Source of the DNA: Piscinibacter sp. XHJ-5
Lineage (GTDB): Bacteria > Pseudomonadota > Gammaproteobacteria > Burkholderiales > Burkholderiaceae_C
Direction of reading: 5' to 3'
DNA: 64,000 nt
NCBI RefSeq assembly: GCF_029855045.1
Contig: NZ_CP123228.1
Span: 6,014,001-6,078,000 of the forward strand
How positions within the stretch are numbered: position 1 is the stretch's first letter; each line of letters starts with the position of its first letter. The notes beneath the pieces were generated by a model. That model was not told the DNA's origin, ran no database searches, and saw only the letters and a program-made list of their open reading frames with translations. Positions 50,670 to 60,356 of the stretch are shown here, piece after piece. A program made the position numbers and the translations under genes.

Positions 50670-52670
50670 TCACGCCGGCGCGGCCAGACGCAGCAGCTCG
50701 CCGCCCTCGCTCACCTGATCGCCAGCCGCATAGAGCAGCTCGGCCACCATGCCGTCGCGCGGCGCGGTGATGGTGTGCTCCATCTTCATGGCTTCCATCA
50801 CTGCCAGCGGCTGGCCCAGCTTCACGCTGTCGCCCACCTTGGCCAGGAAGGCGATCACGCGTCCCGGCATGGGCGCCGTGAGGCGCCCGCCTTCGAGGGC
50901 GCCATCGGCCGCATGGGCGATGGGGTCGATCTCCTGCAGCTGCGCCGAGCCTTCGGCGGCGAACACGGCGATGCGCTCGCCGTTGGCGTAGACGGTGAGC
51001 GCGTGGCGCTGCTCGCCCAGCGTCACGTCGTGCAGGTTGGCGGCTCGGGCGCGCGCGCCGAACGGCCAGCGTCGATCACCGATGGCCAGCACCATCGCCC
51101 CATCGTGCGTGCGCTGCAGCGTGGCGACGTGATGCCGGCCCTGCGCTTCGATGTCGAACCGGCGCAGGGCCGCGCCATGCAGCCGCCAGCCGTCGCGCCG
51201 CGACCAGGGATCGGCGGTCTCCAGCGCCTGCTCGGCGGCCAGCGCATGCGCGACGACACCGGCGGCCGACACCTCCAGCGGCAACGGCGGGGCATCGAAC
51301 AGCACGGCGCGCTCGCGCTCGATGAGCGCGGTGTCCAGGTCGGCACGGGCGAACGAGCGGCTGTTCACCACGCGGCGCAGGAAGGCGACGTTGGTGTGCA
51401 GCCCGACGATGTGCGTCTGCGCCAGTGCCGCGTCCAGCCGCGCCAGCGCCTGGTCGCGGTCGGCGCCCCAGACGATCAGCTTGGCGATCATCGGGTCGTA
51501 GTACGGCGTGATCGCATCGCCCTCGCGCACGCCGGCGTCGAGCCGCACGTCGGCGCGCTCGAAGGCCGCGGCCTCGGGCGTGCGGTACACGTCGAGCCGG
51601 CCGGTGGCGGGCAGGAAGTTCGCGTCGGGGTTCTCCGCGCACAGGCGCGCCTCGATGGCATGGCCGTGAATGCGCAGCTCGCCTTGCGTGAGGGGCAGGG
51701 GCTGGCCGGCCGCGATGCGCAACTGCCACTCCACCAAGTCGAGCCCGGTGATCGCCTCGGTGACCGGGTGCTCCACCTGCAGCCGCGTGTTCATCTCCAT
51801 GAAGTAGAAGCGCAGGTCGCCTTCGGGCGTGGGCTCGGCGATGAACTCCACGGTGCCCGCGCCGACATAGCCCACCGCCTTCGCCGCCGCCACTGCCGCC
51901 TCGCCCATCTCGCGCCGACGCTGCGCCGTCATGCCGGGCGCCGGCGCCTCCTCGAGCACCTTCTGGTGGCGGCGCTGCACGGAGCAGTCGCGCTCGAACA
52001 GGTAGACGACGTTGCCCTGCATGTCGCCGAACACCTGGATCTCGATGTGGCGCGGCCGCGTGACGTAGCGCTCGATCAGCACCGCGTCGTCGCCGAAGCT
52101 GTTGATCGCCTCGCGCTTGCACGACGCCAGCGCGGCGTCGAAGTCGTCCGCCGAGCTCACCGCCCGCATGCCCTTGCCGCCGCCGCCCGCGCTCGCCTTG
52201 ATCAGCACCGGATAGCCGATGCGGTCGGCCTCGCGCTTGAGCAAGGCGGCATCCTGGTTCGCGCCGTGGTAGCCCGGCACCAGCGGCACGCGCGCCTTCT
52301 CCATCAGCTGCTTGGACTCGGCCTTCAGCCCCATGGCCTTGATGGCCGACGGCGGCGGCCCGATGAAGACGATGCCCGCATCGTCACAGGCCTGCGCGAA
52401 GTCCTCGTTCTCGCTCAGGAACCCGTAGCCCGGATGGACCGCCTCGGCGCCGGTGGCCTTCGCCGCCTCGATGATGCGCTCGGCGCGCAGGTAGCTGTCC
52501 TTCGGCGCCGGCCCTCCGATGTGAACGGCTTCGTCGCAGGCGAGCACGTGGCGCGCGTCGGCGTCGACGTCGGAGTAGACCGCGACGGTGCGGATGCCGA
52601 GCTTGCGCGCGGTCGCCGCGACGCGGCAGGCGATCTCGCCGCGGTTGGCGATCAGGATCTTCTTGAACAT
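50670..52670 (-). CDS. liuD: Methylcrotonyl-CoA carboxylase biotin subunit (alpha)
   Basis: A 666-residue protein with a biotin carboxylase domain (residues 1-445; FKKILIANRGEIACRV, ATP-grasp KASAGGGGKGMR, catalytic segment FIEMNTRLQVEHPVTE-type FMEMNTRLQVEHPVTE), a linker domain and a C-terminal biotinyl domain with the biotin Lys in MEAMKMEH. It carboxylates biotin for transfer by the beta subunit. The ATG at 52670 has GAGG 8 bases upstream. The gene set around it (beta subunit, methylglutaconyl hydratase, HMG-CoA lyase) argues for methylcrotonyl- rather than acetyl- or propionyl-CoA as substrate. Confidence 0.92.
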   Translation of the reverse strand: MFKKILIANRGEIACRVAATARKLGIRTVAVYSDVDADARHVLACDEAVHIGGPAPKDSYLRAERIIEAAKATGAEAVHPGYGFLSENEDFAQACDDAGIVFIGPPPSAIKAMGLKAESKQLMEKARVPLVPGYHGANQDAALLKREADRIGYPVLIKASAGGGGKGMRAVSSADDFDAALASCKREAINSFGDDAVLIERYVTRPRHIEIQVFGDMQGNVVYLFERDCSVQRRHQKVLEEAPAPGMTAQRRREMGEAAVAAAKAVGYVGAGTVEFIAEPTPEGDLRFYFMEMNTRLQVEHPVTEAITGLDLVEWQLRIAAGQPLPLTQGELRIHGHAIEARLCAENPDANFLPATGRLDVYRTPEAAAFERADVRLDAGVREGDAITPYYDPMIAKLIVWGADRDQALARLDAALAQTHIVGLHTNVAFLRRVVNSRSFARADLDTALIERERAVLFDAPPLPLEVSAAGVVAHALAAEQALETADPWSRRDGWRLHGAALRRFDIEAQGRHHVATLQRTHDGAMVLAIGDRRWPFGARARAANLHDVTLGEQRHALTVYANGERIAVFAAEGSAQLQEIDPIAHAADGALEGGRLTAPMPGRVIAFLAKVGDSVKLGQPLAVMEAMKMEHTITAPRDGMVAELLYAAGDQVSEGGELLRLAAPA

Positions 52671-52675
52671 TGACA

Positions 52676-53296
52676 TCACCTCGTTGTCTCGCCCGCCGGC
52701 ACTTGGCCGCTCCTTGAAAACCGCCGCACCAGGAGCCGCAGGAACTTCGCCAGCACGACGATCAGCGCCACCATGGTGATGAGCGCCAAGGCCAGCGCCG
52801 CGAAGAACACCAGCGGATGGGCCCACGACAGCCACAGCATCGCCGGCACGGCGCCGTCGCCCAACAGCGACATCGCGACGTTGGAGAACGGCTCGGGCGA
52901 GGTATTGACCGCCGCCCGCGTGGTGGCCTTCGACACATGGCTGGTCGCGGCCAGCGTGCCGCCCAGCAGCGCGGCCACCGTGGCCCAGGTGGCCTGGTCG
53001 GCGCCGAACACCGCCGCCGCGAGCGCGGCGCCGGCGGGAATGCGCACCACCGTGTGCACCAGGTCCCACAGCGTGTCGACGCCGGGAATCTTGTCGGCGA
53101 AGAACTCGACGAACAGCATCATTCCGCTGGCGCCCAGCATCGCGGGATGCTGCAGCACCTTCAACCCGGCCGGCAGGTCGACCCAGCCGAGAGAGCCCGC
53201 CATGCCGGTCAGGAAGACGACGGCGTACAGGCGCAGGCCGCTCGCCCAGCCCAGTGCGGCGGCGATGGCGATGAGCTGCGGCGTGTCGAGGTTCAT
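52676..53296 (-). CDS. DUF4126 membrane protein
   Basis: A 206-residue integral membrane protein with about five helices, matching DUF4126 (start ALGWASGLRLYAVVFLTGMAG, then FFADKIPGVDTLWDLVHTVVRIPAG). It is coupled to the hydratase gene upstream by an ATGA overlap and lies 5 bases before liuD. Function unknown; its place between two leucine-pathway genes may be only transcriptional convenience. Confidence 0.88.
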   Translation of the reverse strand: MNLDTPQLIAIAAALGWASGLRLYAVVFLTGMAGSLGWVDLPAGLKVLQHPAMLGASGMMLFVEFFADKIPGVDTLWDLVHTVVRIPAGAALAAAVFGADQATWATVAALLGGTLAATSHVSKATTRAAVNTSPEPFSNVAMSLLGDGAVPAMLWLSWAHPLVFFAALALALITMVALIVVLAKFLRLLVRRFSRSGQVPAGETTR

Positions 53297-54084
53297 GTCG
53301 GTAGCCAGGATGCCGGCCGCTTCTGCAGGAAGGACTGCACGCCTTCCTTGCCTTCGGCGCTGGCGCGGATGTCCGCGATGCGCCGTGCCGTGTCCTCGCG
53401 CAACGCCGCGTCGATGGGGCGATGCGCGACGTCGTGCACGAGCTGCTTGCAGGCGCGAACCGCCATCGGCCCGTTGGACCCGATGACGCCGACGAGCTCG
53501 TCGACCTTGGCGTCCAGCTCGTCGAGCGCGCACACGGCGTGCACGAAGCCGAGCGCCTGCGCCTGCACGGCGCTGAAGCGCTCGGCGGTGACGAAGAAGC
53601 GCCGGGACGCCTGCTCGCCGAGCGCGCGCACGACGTAGGGGCCTATCGTGGCCGGCAGCAGCCCCAGCCTCGCCTCGCTCAGGCAGAAGCCCGCGGCCTC
53701 GGCCGCCACGAGGATGTCGCACACCGCGGCGAGGCCGACGCCGCCGGCGTAGCAGTCGCCCTGGATGCGGCCGATCACCGGCACCGGACAGCTGTAGACC
53801 GCCCACAGCATGTCGGCAAGCGCCTGCGCGTCGGCACGGTTCTGCTCCCAGCTGTAGTCGGCCATCGCGCGCATCCACGACAGGTCGGCGCCGGCGCAGA
53901 AGGCCTTGCCGCGGCCGCCCAGCACGACGACGCGCAGCGATGCGTCGGCCGACAGCGCCGTGAAGGTCTCGGTGAGCTCGCGGATCACGCCTTCATTGAA
54001 GGCGTTGCGCACGTCGGGTCGGTTGAGCCAGACCTCGGCCACCTGGGCCGAGCGGCGGTTCAGCTCGAGGGTCTGCGTCGTCAT
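53293..54084 (-). CDS. liuC: Enoyl-CoA hydratase family, probable methylglutaconyl-CoA hydratase
   Basis: A 263-residue crotonase. Oxyanion-hole segments are FCAGADLSWMRAMADYSWEQN and QGDCYAGGVGLAAVCDI; catalytic Glu candidates are in LSEARLGLLPATI. The insertion with SWMR is common in methylglutaconyl-CoA hydratases. GGGAGG lies before the ATG at 54084. Position between the carboxylase subunit genes supports the step from methylglutaconyl-CoA to HMG-CoA. Confidence 0.9.
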   Translation of the reverse strand: MTTQTLELNRRSAQVAEVWLNRPDVRNAFNEGVIRELTETFTALSADASLRVVVLGGRGKAFCAGADLSWMRAMADYSWEQNRADAQALADMLWAVYSCPVPVIGRIQGDCYAGGVGLAAVCDILVAAEAAGFCLSEARLGLLPATIGPYVVRALGEQASRRFFVTAERFSAVQAQALGFVHAVCALDELDAKVDELVGVIGSNGPMAVRACKQLVHDVAHRPIDAALREDTARRIADIRASAEGKEGVQSFLQKRPASWLPT

Positions 54085-54118
54085 GGCGAACCTCCCGGCT
54101 CGCCCTGACGAGCCTCGG

Positions 54119-55111
54119 CTAGCGTTGTGCGGTGGAAGCCGGCTTCTGGTAGACGACCCGGTCGTCGACCGCGTACAGCGTGCAGCCGGTGCGGCCATGC
54201 TCCTGGCAGAACTTCAGCGCGCGCTCCACCGGGTCGCGCGGCTGGGCCGGATCTGTCGGATTGGTGCCGCGAGCGTAGTTCCAGCGCAGGCCGTCGGCCA
54301 CGACGAAGACCCGGGGCGACTTCCACGTGAGCCACTGCCGATAGGCTTCGCGGCCCTTGTCGCCCACCGGCACGGCGTCGGCATCCTCGAGCACGCCGGT
54401 CGTCGGCAGCGACGCGACATCGGGCACGATCACCGGCGCGGATGCCGCCGGCGCAGGCGCGGGAGCCGGCGTCGTCGGTGGCGCGTTGGGGGACGAGGGC
54501 GCCAGCACCAGCGCCGGCGCCGCGGCGCCCGGGGCGAGCACCGTGGTCTGCGTGCGCGCAGTGGTGCTCCTGGGCAGCGCGACGATCTTGTCCAGCTCCT
54601 GCATCGCGAGCTCGGAAAATTTGTCGTACATCCAGTTCATCCGCATGCTGTCCTGGCCGCCACCCCACCCGCCCAGGGCATAGCTCGCCTTGATCTCGAA
54701 GCTGCGCAGCGGCTTGTTGGCGCTGTCCAGCACGCGCACCGTGCCCACGATACGGTCCTCCCCGGCCAGGACGCCGAGCAGAACGGCCGCTGCGGCCGAT
54801 CGCACACGGATGTCCGTCACCAGGATGTCGACGTGGTTGGGCGCGCCGGCGGCCACCATGCCCTTCGATTCGAGCTTGCGGTACAGGTAGGTGGCCAGCT
54901 CGTCGCGGCTGAACTGCGGGTTGTCCGCCTGCTGCGCGACCGCGGCCGGCGACATGCGCGCCACCACCTTGCCGACGCCCTCGACGCCCGACACGTCGCC
55001 GTTGATGCGCGTGTGCTGCTTCACCGTGCCCGCGCAGGCCGACAGCAGCGCCAGCAGCGCCATCGCCGCCATCCGTGTCGCGACGGCGATCGCCTTGTTC
55101 TTCGTGTGCAT
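54119..55111 (-). CDS. Lipoprotein, DUF4410-like
   Basis: A 330-residue protein with a lipoprotein signal peptide (lipobox LLSAC). The first mature domain (about 30-180) resembles DUF4410 (hydrophobic strands, then an ALGGWGGG turn). A Pro/Ala-rich linker (about 195-235) leads to a C-terminal domain of about 90 residues ending in TLYAVDDRVVYQ that I do not recognise. GGAGGG precedes the ATG. It lies inside the leucine gene run without an evident link to it. Confidence 0.7.
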   Translation of the reverse strand: MHTKNKAIAVATRMAAMALLALLSACAGTVKQHTRINGDVSGVEGVGKVVARMSPAAVAQQADNPQFSRDELATYLYRKLESKGMVAAGAPNHVDILVTDIRVRSAAAAVLLGVLAGEDRIVGTVRVLDSANKPLRSFEIKASYALGGWGGGQDSMRMNWMYDKFSELAMQELDKIVALPRSTTARTQTTVLAPGAAAPALVLAPSSPNAPPTTPAPAPAPAASAPVIVPDVASLPTTGVLEDADAVPVGDKGREAYRQWLTWKSPRVFVVADGLRWNYARGTNPTDPAQPRDPVERALKFCQEHGRTGCTLYAVDDRVVYQKPASTAQR

Positions 55112-55231
55112 TCCCCGCCCTCCGGGTGCTGGAAAGGCGTCCATCGTAGGGACAGGCGCCCCCGGCGTGCGCGGCGGCGCGTCCTGCCGTCGCAAGGCAC
55201 GTGAGAAAGTGCGCAGCGGCTGTGGCGCGGT

Positions 55232-55744
55232 TCACGATCGTGCATCCTCCTGCAGCATCCACACCAGGTCGAGCTCGGGACAGGGATGCCCCATCGCGGT
55301 GATGGCGGCGGTGATCTGGCCGCGGTGGTGGGTAGCGTGGTTGAAGACATGGCCGAGCGTCGCGGCGAACGGCAGCGACTGCGGCACGCCCTTGGTCGAG
55401 GTGTACTCGAGCGTGCCGTCGAAGCGCTCGGCGGGCCACGACGCGATCAGCGCAGGCCAGCGCTGGACGCCCTCGACGAGCCGCTGGCGCAGCCGCGCGC
55501 GATCGGTCTCGATCTCTTCGTCGAGGCGCGCCCGGTTCGACACGCCGTCGGCGAAGCGCGCGAACCAGATCACATGCTCGCCCACCAGCAGGTGGTTCAG
55601 CGTCCGGTGCACGCTCTTGAAGAACAGACCCGCGTCGCGCCGGTAGTCGTCTTCGGGCAGGGCGTCGACATGCTCGTACAGCTTGCGCGTGGCCCAGACG
55701 TTGTAGCGGGCCAGCGTGGCGAAGTAGCGGTGCATCGCGCTCAT
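55232..55744 (-). CDS. DinB family protein
   Basis: A 170-residue four-helix protein of the DinB/YfiT metalloenzyme fold. Metal-binding histidines are in VHRTLNHLLVGEH and FNHATHHRGQ, the usual three-His pattern. DinB-fold proteins include thiol-dependent transferases, but most have no known activity. It starts 6 bases after the methylcrotonyl-CoA carboxylase beta gene. A second DinB protein is at 60357-60911. Confidence 0.88.
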   Translation of the reverse strand: MSAMHRYFATLARYNVWATRKLYEHVDALPEDDYRRDAGLFFKSVHRTLNHLLVGEHVIWFARFADGVSNRARLDEEIETDRARLRQRLVEGVQRWPALIASWPAERFDGTLEYTSTKGVPQSLPFAATLGHVFNHATHHRGQITAAITAMGHPCPELDLVWMLQEDARS

Positions 55745-55750
55745 GGCTCC

Positions 55751-57358
55751 TCACATGCGGAACACGCCGAACCTGGCATCGGAGATGGGCGCATTGAGGC
55801 TGGCCGAGATGGCCAGTGCGAGCACGCGCCGCGTGTCGGCCGGATCGATGACACCGTCGTCCCACAGCCTGGCGCTCGAGTAATACGGGTGCGCCTGGCG
55901 TTCGAACTGGTCGAGGATGGGCTGGCGGAACGCGGCCTCTTCCTCGGCGCTCCACGCGCCGCCGCGCGCCTCGATGCCGTCGCGCCGCACGGTGGCGAGC
56001 ACGCTGGCCGCCTGCTCGCCGCCCATGACCGAGATGCGCGCGTTCGGCCACATCCAGAGGAAGCGCGGCGAGTAGGCGCGGCCGCACATGCCGTAGTTGC
56101 CGGCGCCGAAGCTGCCGCCGATGATCACCGTGAACTTGGGCACGTTGGCGGTCGATACGGCCGTCACCATCTTGGCGCCGTGCTTGGCGATGCCCTCGCT
56201 CTCATACTTCCTGCCGACCATGAAGCCGGTGATGTTCTGCAGGAACACCAGCGGCACCTTGCGCTGGCAGCACAGCTCGATGAAGTGCGCGCCCTTCAGC
56301 GCCGACTCCGAGAACAGCACGCCGTTGTTGGCGACGATGCCCACCGGCATGCCTTCGATGTGCGCGAAGCCGGTGACCAGCGTGGTGCCGTAGCGCGCCT
56401 TGAATTCCTCGAAGTCGCTGCCGTCGACCAGCCGCGCGATGATCTCGCGCACGTCGAAGGGCTTGCGGGTGTCGGTGGGAATGACCCCGTGCAGCTCCCG
56501 CGGGTCGAACAGCGGCGCACGCGGCTCCACGCATCGCAGCGGAACGTCCTTGGTCCAGTTCAGGTGCGCCACCGCCGTGCGCGCCAGCGCGAGCGCATGC
56601 GTGTCGTTCTGCGCCAGGTGGTCGGCCACGCCGGACAGCCGGGTGTGCACGTCGCCGCCGCCGAGGTCCTCGGCGCTCACGACTTCGCCGATCGCGGCCT
56701 TCACCAGGGGCGGGCCGGCGAGGAAGATGGTGCCCTGGTTCTTCACGATGATCGACTCGTCGCTCATCGCCGGCATGTAGGCGCCGCCGGCCGTGCACGA
56801 GCCCATCACGACGGCGACCTGCGGAATGCCCTGGGCGCTCATCTGCGCCTGATTGAAGAAGATGCGGCCGAAATGGTCCCGGTCGGGGAACACCTCGTCC
56901 TGGTTGGGCAGGTTGGCGCCGCCCGAGTCGACGAGGTAGATGCACGGCAGGCGGTTCTGCTGCGCGATCTCCTGGGCGCGCAGGTGCTTCTTCACCGTCA
57001 TCGGGTAGTAGGTGCCGCCCTTCACGGTCGCGTCGTTGCAGACGATCATGCAGTCGACGCCCGACACGCGGCCCACGCCGGCGATCAGGCCGGCGCCCGG
57101 CGCGTCGTTGCCGTACATGTCCAGCGCGGCCAGCGGCGCGATCTCAAGGAACGGGGTGTCGGGGTCGAGCAGCATCTCGACGCGGTCGCGCGGCAGCAGC
57201 TTGCCGCGCGCGACGTGCTTCGCACGCGGGCCGTCGCCTCCTCCCTGCGCGATGGCCGCGAGCCGCGCGTTCAGGTCGTCGACCAGCGTTCGCATCGCGG
57301 CGGCGTTGGCCTTGAAGTCCTCGGTGCGCGGGTTCAGCTTGGACGCAAGCACGGGCAT
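55751..57358 (-). CDS. liuB: Methylcrotonyl-CoA carboxylase beta subunit
   Basis: A 535-residue carboxyltransferase with two crotonase-like halves. Key regions are [28 protein letters not shown], the [12 protein letters not shown] oxyanion loop and the C-terminal [14 protein letters not shown] and [14 protein letters not shown] segments, which are characteristic of methylcrotonyl-CoA carboxylase. The start at 57358 has GAGGAG about 9 bases upstream. It is the first gene of the minus-strand leucine run; isovaleryl-CoA dehydrogenase is not in the window. Confidence 0.94.
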   Translation of the reverse strand: MPVLASKLNPRTEDFKANAAAMRTLVDDLNARLAAIAQGGGDGPRAKHVARGKLLPRDRVEMLLDPDTPFLEIAPLAALDMYGNDAPGAGLIAGVGRVSGVDCMIVCNDATVKGGTYYPMTVKKHLRAQEIAQQNRLPCIYLVDSGGANLPNQDEVFPDRDHFGRIFFNQAQMSAQGIPQVAVVMGSCTAGGAYMPAMSDESIIVKNQGTIFLAGPPLVKAAIGEVVSAEDLGGGDVHTRLSGVADHLAQNDTHALALARTAVAHLNWTKDVPLRCVEPRAPLFDPRELHGVIPTDTRKPFDVREIIARLVDGSDFEEFKARYGTTLVTGFAHIEGMPVGIVANNGVLFSESALKGAHFIELCCQRKVPLVFLQNITGFMVGRKYESEGIAKHGAKMVTAVSTANVPKFTVIIGGSFGAGNYGMCGRAYSPRFLWMWPNARISVMGGEQAASVLATVRRDGIEARGGAWSAEEEAAFRQPILDQFERQAHPYYSSARLWDDGVIDPADTRRVLALAISASLNAPISDARFGVFRM

Positions 57359-57497
57359 CTGGGCAGTCTCCTCGAAGCGGCCGGATGAGCGGGGCAAGGA
57401 TAGCCCTCGGCCGCGAGCCCGTCAGCTTAGGCGACGCGGCGGCGCGGATGGTGCCAGCATGGTTGCAAATCACGCCACCGGAGGCGAGACTGGCCGC

Positions 57498-58544
57498 ATG
57501 TCGTCCGCCACCCGCCCCGCTTCACCGTTCCGGCCGGAGCGCGTGGCCGCCACTCCGATGGCATTCGTGCGGGCCATCCTGCTCGGGTACGAGAAGTACG
57601 GCATGGATCCGTCCGAGGCGTTGCGGCAGGCACAAATCACGCCAGCGCAGTTGCGCAAGTCCGACGCGCGCATCACCGCCGCGCAGTTCGAGGTGATCTC
57701 CGCCCTGGCGATGCAGCAGCTCGACGACGAGGCCCTGGGGTGGTTCTCGCGCCGCCTGCCCTGGGGCACCTACGGCATGCTGTGCCGCGCCTCGATCGGC
57801 TCGCCGAACCTGGGCGTGGCGCTGGCGCGCTGGTGCCGCCATCACCGCCTGCTCACCGAAGACCTCCTGCTGAGCCTGCAGGCGCGGGGCGACGCGGCGC
57901 GCTTCGCCCTCGAGGAGAGCCGCCGCTTCGGCGCGATGCGCGAGTTCTGCCTGGTCACCAGCCTGCGCTTCATGCACGGCTTCGCCTGCTGGGCGATCGA
58001 TTCACGCATCCCGCTGCGCGAGACCAGCTTCGCCTTCGCAGCCCCGCCGCACCACGACGTGTACCCGCACCTCTTTCCGGGACCGGTGTACTTCGATGCG
58101 CCCTCCACCGCGCTGGTCTTCGATGCGCAGTACCTCGAGATGCCGCTGCGGCGCGACGAAGCCGCGCTGCGCACGATGCTGCAACGCGCGCTGCCGCTGA
58201 CTATCCTGCAGTACCGGCGCGACCGGCTGCTCGTGCAGCGCGTGCGCGAGCTGCTGCGCACGCGGGCCGCCGATCTCGTCAACGCCGAGGCACTGGCCGA
58301 GGCGCTGCACATCTCCACACGCACGCTGCACCGCCAGCTGCAGGAAGAAGGCGCCGCGCTGCAGGCCCTGAAGGACGAGGCGCGGCGCGACCAGGCGATC
58401 GACCGGCTGCGGCGCACTGCCCGGCCGGTGAAGCAGATCGCGCTGGAGGTCGGGTTCGGCAACGAGAAGAGCTTCGCGCGGGCCTTCAAGCAGTGGACCG
58501 GGCGCTCGCCCAGCGACTTCCGGCGCCAGGCGGGCCCCCGATAA
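57498..58544 (+). CDS. AraC-family regulator, divergent from the leucine genes
   Basis: A 348-residue regulator. The N-terminal domain (about 20-210) is of the 'arabinose-binding' AraC type found in OruR/ArgR-like regulators, and the C-terminal double helix-turn-helix (about 245-345) has LAEALHISTRTLHRQLQEEGA and VKQIALEVGFGNEKSFARAFKQWTGRSPSDFR. GGAG lies 12 bases before the ATG at 57498; an in-frame ATG at 57459 is possible. It shares a 139-base region with liuB, so control of the leucine genes is likely. Confidence 0.9.
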   Translation: MSSATRPASPFRPERVAATPMAFVRAILLGYEKYGMDPSEALRQAQITPAQLRKSDARITAAQFEVISALAMQQLDDEALGWFSRRLPWGTYGMLCRASIGSPNLGVALARWCRHHRLLTEDLLLSLQARGDAARFALEESRRFGAMREFCLVTSLRFMHGFACWAIDSRIPLRETSFAFAAPPHHDVYPHLFPGPVYFDAPSTALVFDAQYLEMPLRRDEAALRTMLQRALPLTILQYRRDRLLVQRVRELLRTRAADLVNAEALAEALHISTRTLHRQLQEEGAALQALKDEARRDQAIDRLRRTARPVKQIALEVGFGNEKSFARAFKQWTGRSPSDFRRQAGPR

Positions 58545-58574
58545 TGCGGGCCCCCCGGTTGCTACGTTGACCCC

Positions 58575-59438
58575 ATGTCCGACCGCCTTGCCGTCCTCCA
58601 TCAATACGCCCTGCCCAAGCGCGCCATCACGGAGCTCGCGGGCCGGGCGGCGTCAGCGCGGGCAGGGCGGCTCACCACCTGGGCGATCAGGCGCTTCGTG
58701 AGCCACTACGGCGTCGACATGAGCGAGGCCGCCGACCCCGACATCGCGAGCTACCCGACCTTCAACGAGTTCTTCACTCGCGCGCTCAAGCCCGGCGCGC
58801 GGCCGCTCGCGCAGGCCGACCTGGTCTGCCCGGTGGACGGCGCGATCAGCCGCTTCGGCGCCATGGATCGCAACAAGATCCTGCAGGCCAAGGGCCACCA
58901 CTACCTCGCCGTCGCGCTGCTCGGCGGCGACGACCCGCTGGCGACGCAATTCGACCACGGCCACTTCGCCACGCTGTACCTGGCGCCCAAGGATTACCAC
59001 CGCATCCACATGCCGTGCGACGGGCGCCTCACCCGCATGATCCATGTGCCGGGCGCGCTGTTCTCGGTGAACCCGCCGACGGCGCGCGGCATCCCGGGGC
59101 TGTTCGCGCGCAACGAACGCGTGGTCTGCGTCTTCGAGTCGGCGCGCGGTCCCTTCGTGCTGGTGCTGGTCGGAGCGACCATCGTGGGCAGCGTCGCCAC
59201 CGTGTGGCACGGCGTGGTCACGCCGCCGCGGTCGGCCACGATCCGGCAGTGGGCCTACGAGGACAAGCCGGTGCGGCTGAAGCAGGGCGAGGAAATGGGC
59301 CGCTTCCTGCTCGGATCGACGGTGGTGATGCTGTTTCCGCAGGGGGATCTGCGCTTCAACCCGCAGTGGGCGCCGGACCGCCCGATCCGGCTCGGCGAGG
59401 CGATGGGGAACTACGGCACCTCGCCCCGTTCGGGCTGA
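58575..59438 (+). CDS. psd: Phosphatidylserine decarboxylase proenzyme
   Basis: A 287-residue membrane-associated enzyme that makes phosphatidylethanolamine. The proenzyme cuts itself within LGST (about residues 248-251), turning the Ser into the pyruvoyl cofactor. Other family motifs are YPTFNEFFTRALKPGARP, CPVDGAIS, and the His-rich YHRIHMPCDG. Length is normal. It lies 30 bases after the AraC gene. Confidence 0.96.
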   Translation: MSDRLAVLHQYALPKRAITELAGRAASARAGRLTTWAIRRFVSHYGVDMSEAADPDIASYPTFNEFFTRALKPGARPLAQADLVCPVDGAISRFGAMDRNKILQAKGHHYLAVALLGGDDPLATQFDHGHFATLYLAPKDYHRIHMPCDGRLTRMIHVPGALFSVNPPTARGIPGLFARNERVVCVFESARGPFVLVLVGATIVGSVATVWHGVVTPPRSATIRQWAYEDKPVRLKQGEEMGRFLLGSTVVMLFPQGDLRFNPQWAPDRPIRLGEAMGNYGTSPRSG

Positions 59439-59536
59439 GCGTCCGGGCGCTGGAAAATGTTGCCAAAGGTACGCAGCCTTTGCGCAGCAAGTTTCGACAA
59501 GCCGCGGGACGACGTGCTGGCTACGATGAGGGCACT

Positions 59537-60076
59537 GTGACGACCCGCGGCTTCACCCTGTTCCCCACCGCCATCGGCATCTGCGGCATCGCCTGGAGCG
59601 AGCGCGGGGTGCTCGGACTGCATCTGCCCGATACCGACGGGAGCGACACGCGCGCCCGTCTCGCAAGACGCTTCCCGGGCGCGGTCGACAGCGAGCCGCC
59701 CGCGGCCGTCCAACAGGCGATCGACGCCATCACCGCGCTGCTCGATGGCCGGCGGGTGGACCTGAGCGCCGTGGCCCTCGACATGGAGGCGTTGCCGCCA
59801 TTCCACCGCCGGGTCTACGACGCGGCGCGGCGCATCCCGGCGGGCCGCACGCGGACATACGGCGAGATCGCCGCCGAGATCGGCGAGGCGGACGCGCGGG
59901 CCGTGGGGCAGGCGCTGGGACACAACCCCTACGCCATCATCGTGCCCTGCCACCGCGTGCTCGCCGCCGGCGGACAGGCCGGGGGCTTCTCGGCACCGGG
60001 CGGCGTCCAGACCAAGCTGCGCCTGCTCGCCATCGAACGTGCACGACCTCACGGCGAGCCCGATCTGTTCGACTGA
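59537..60076 (+). CDS. ogt: Methylated-DNA--[protein]-cysteine S-methyltransferase
   Basis: A 179-residue DNA repair protein that transfers alkyl groups from O6-alkylguanine to its own cysteine. The acceptor Cys is in IVPCHRVLAAGG; the Arg-finger and recognition helix lie in RTRTYGEIAAEIGEADARAVGQALGHNP. The start is probably GTG at 59537, with GAGGG just upstream; no in-frame ATG is available. It lies about 100 bases after psd. Confidence 0.94.
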   Translation: MTTRGFTLFPTAIGICGIAWSERGVLGLHLPDTDGSDTRARLARRFPGAVDSEPPAAVQQAIDAITALLDGRRVDLSAVALDMEALPPFHRRVYDAARRIPAGRTRTYGEIAAEIGEADARAVGQALGHNPYAIIVPCHRVLAAGGQAGGFSAPGGVQTKLRLLAIERARPHGEPDLFD

Positions 60077-60208
60077 GCCGCCGCTGACGGGCCGCTGCGC
60101 CAAGCTTCTGGCACGAAGCTCGCATCAAAAGGGTCGGGAGGCCCAGGATCTCACGAACGGGCCAAAGCACTTGGCCCCGGGGGGCCGGATCGGATTGCCG
60201 GAGTTCAC

Positions 60209-60331
60209 ATGAATGACAAACAACGTCACCGCCACGTGCACGCACCGCACGGCTTCCTGCCCAACTGGGTGCTGGTCGTCTTTGCGGCCTGCGCCATGGC
60301 AGTCGTAGCGCTCGCGCAGACCATCATCTGA
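60209..60331 (+). CDS. Small membrane protein, 40 residues
   Basis: ATG at 60209, with GGAG 6 bases upstream, to TGA at 60331. A basic His-rich N terminus (MNDKQRHRHVHAPHG) precedes one membrane helix (WVLVVFAACAMAVVALAQTII). The ribosome binding site and the charge plan support a real gene with the tail inside the cell. Function unknown. It converges with the DinB gene downstream. Confidence 0.65.
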   Translation: MNDKQRHRHVHAPHGFLPNWVLVVFAACAMAVVALAQTII

Positions 60332-60356
60332 AGGCGTTGCGGGCACCGGCCCGCCA

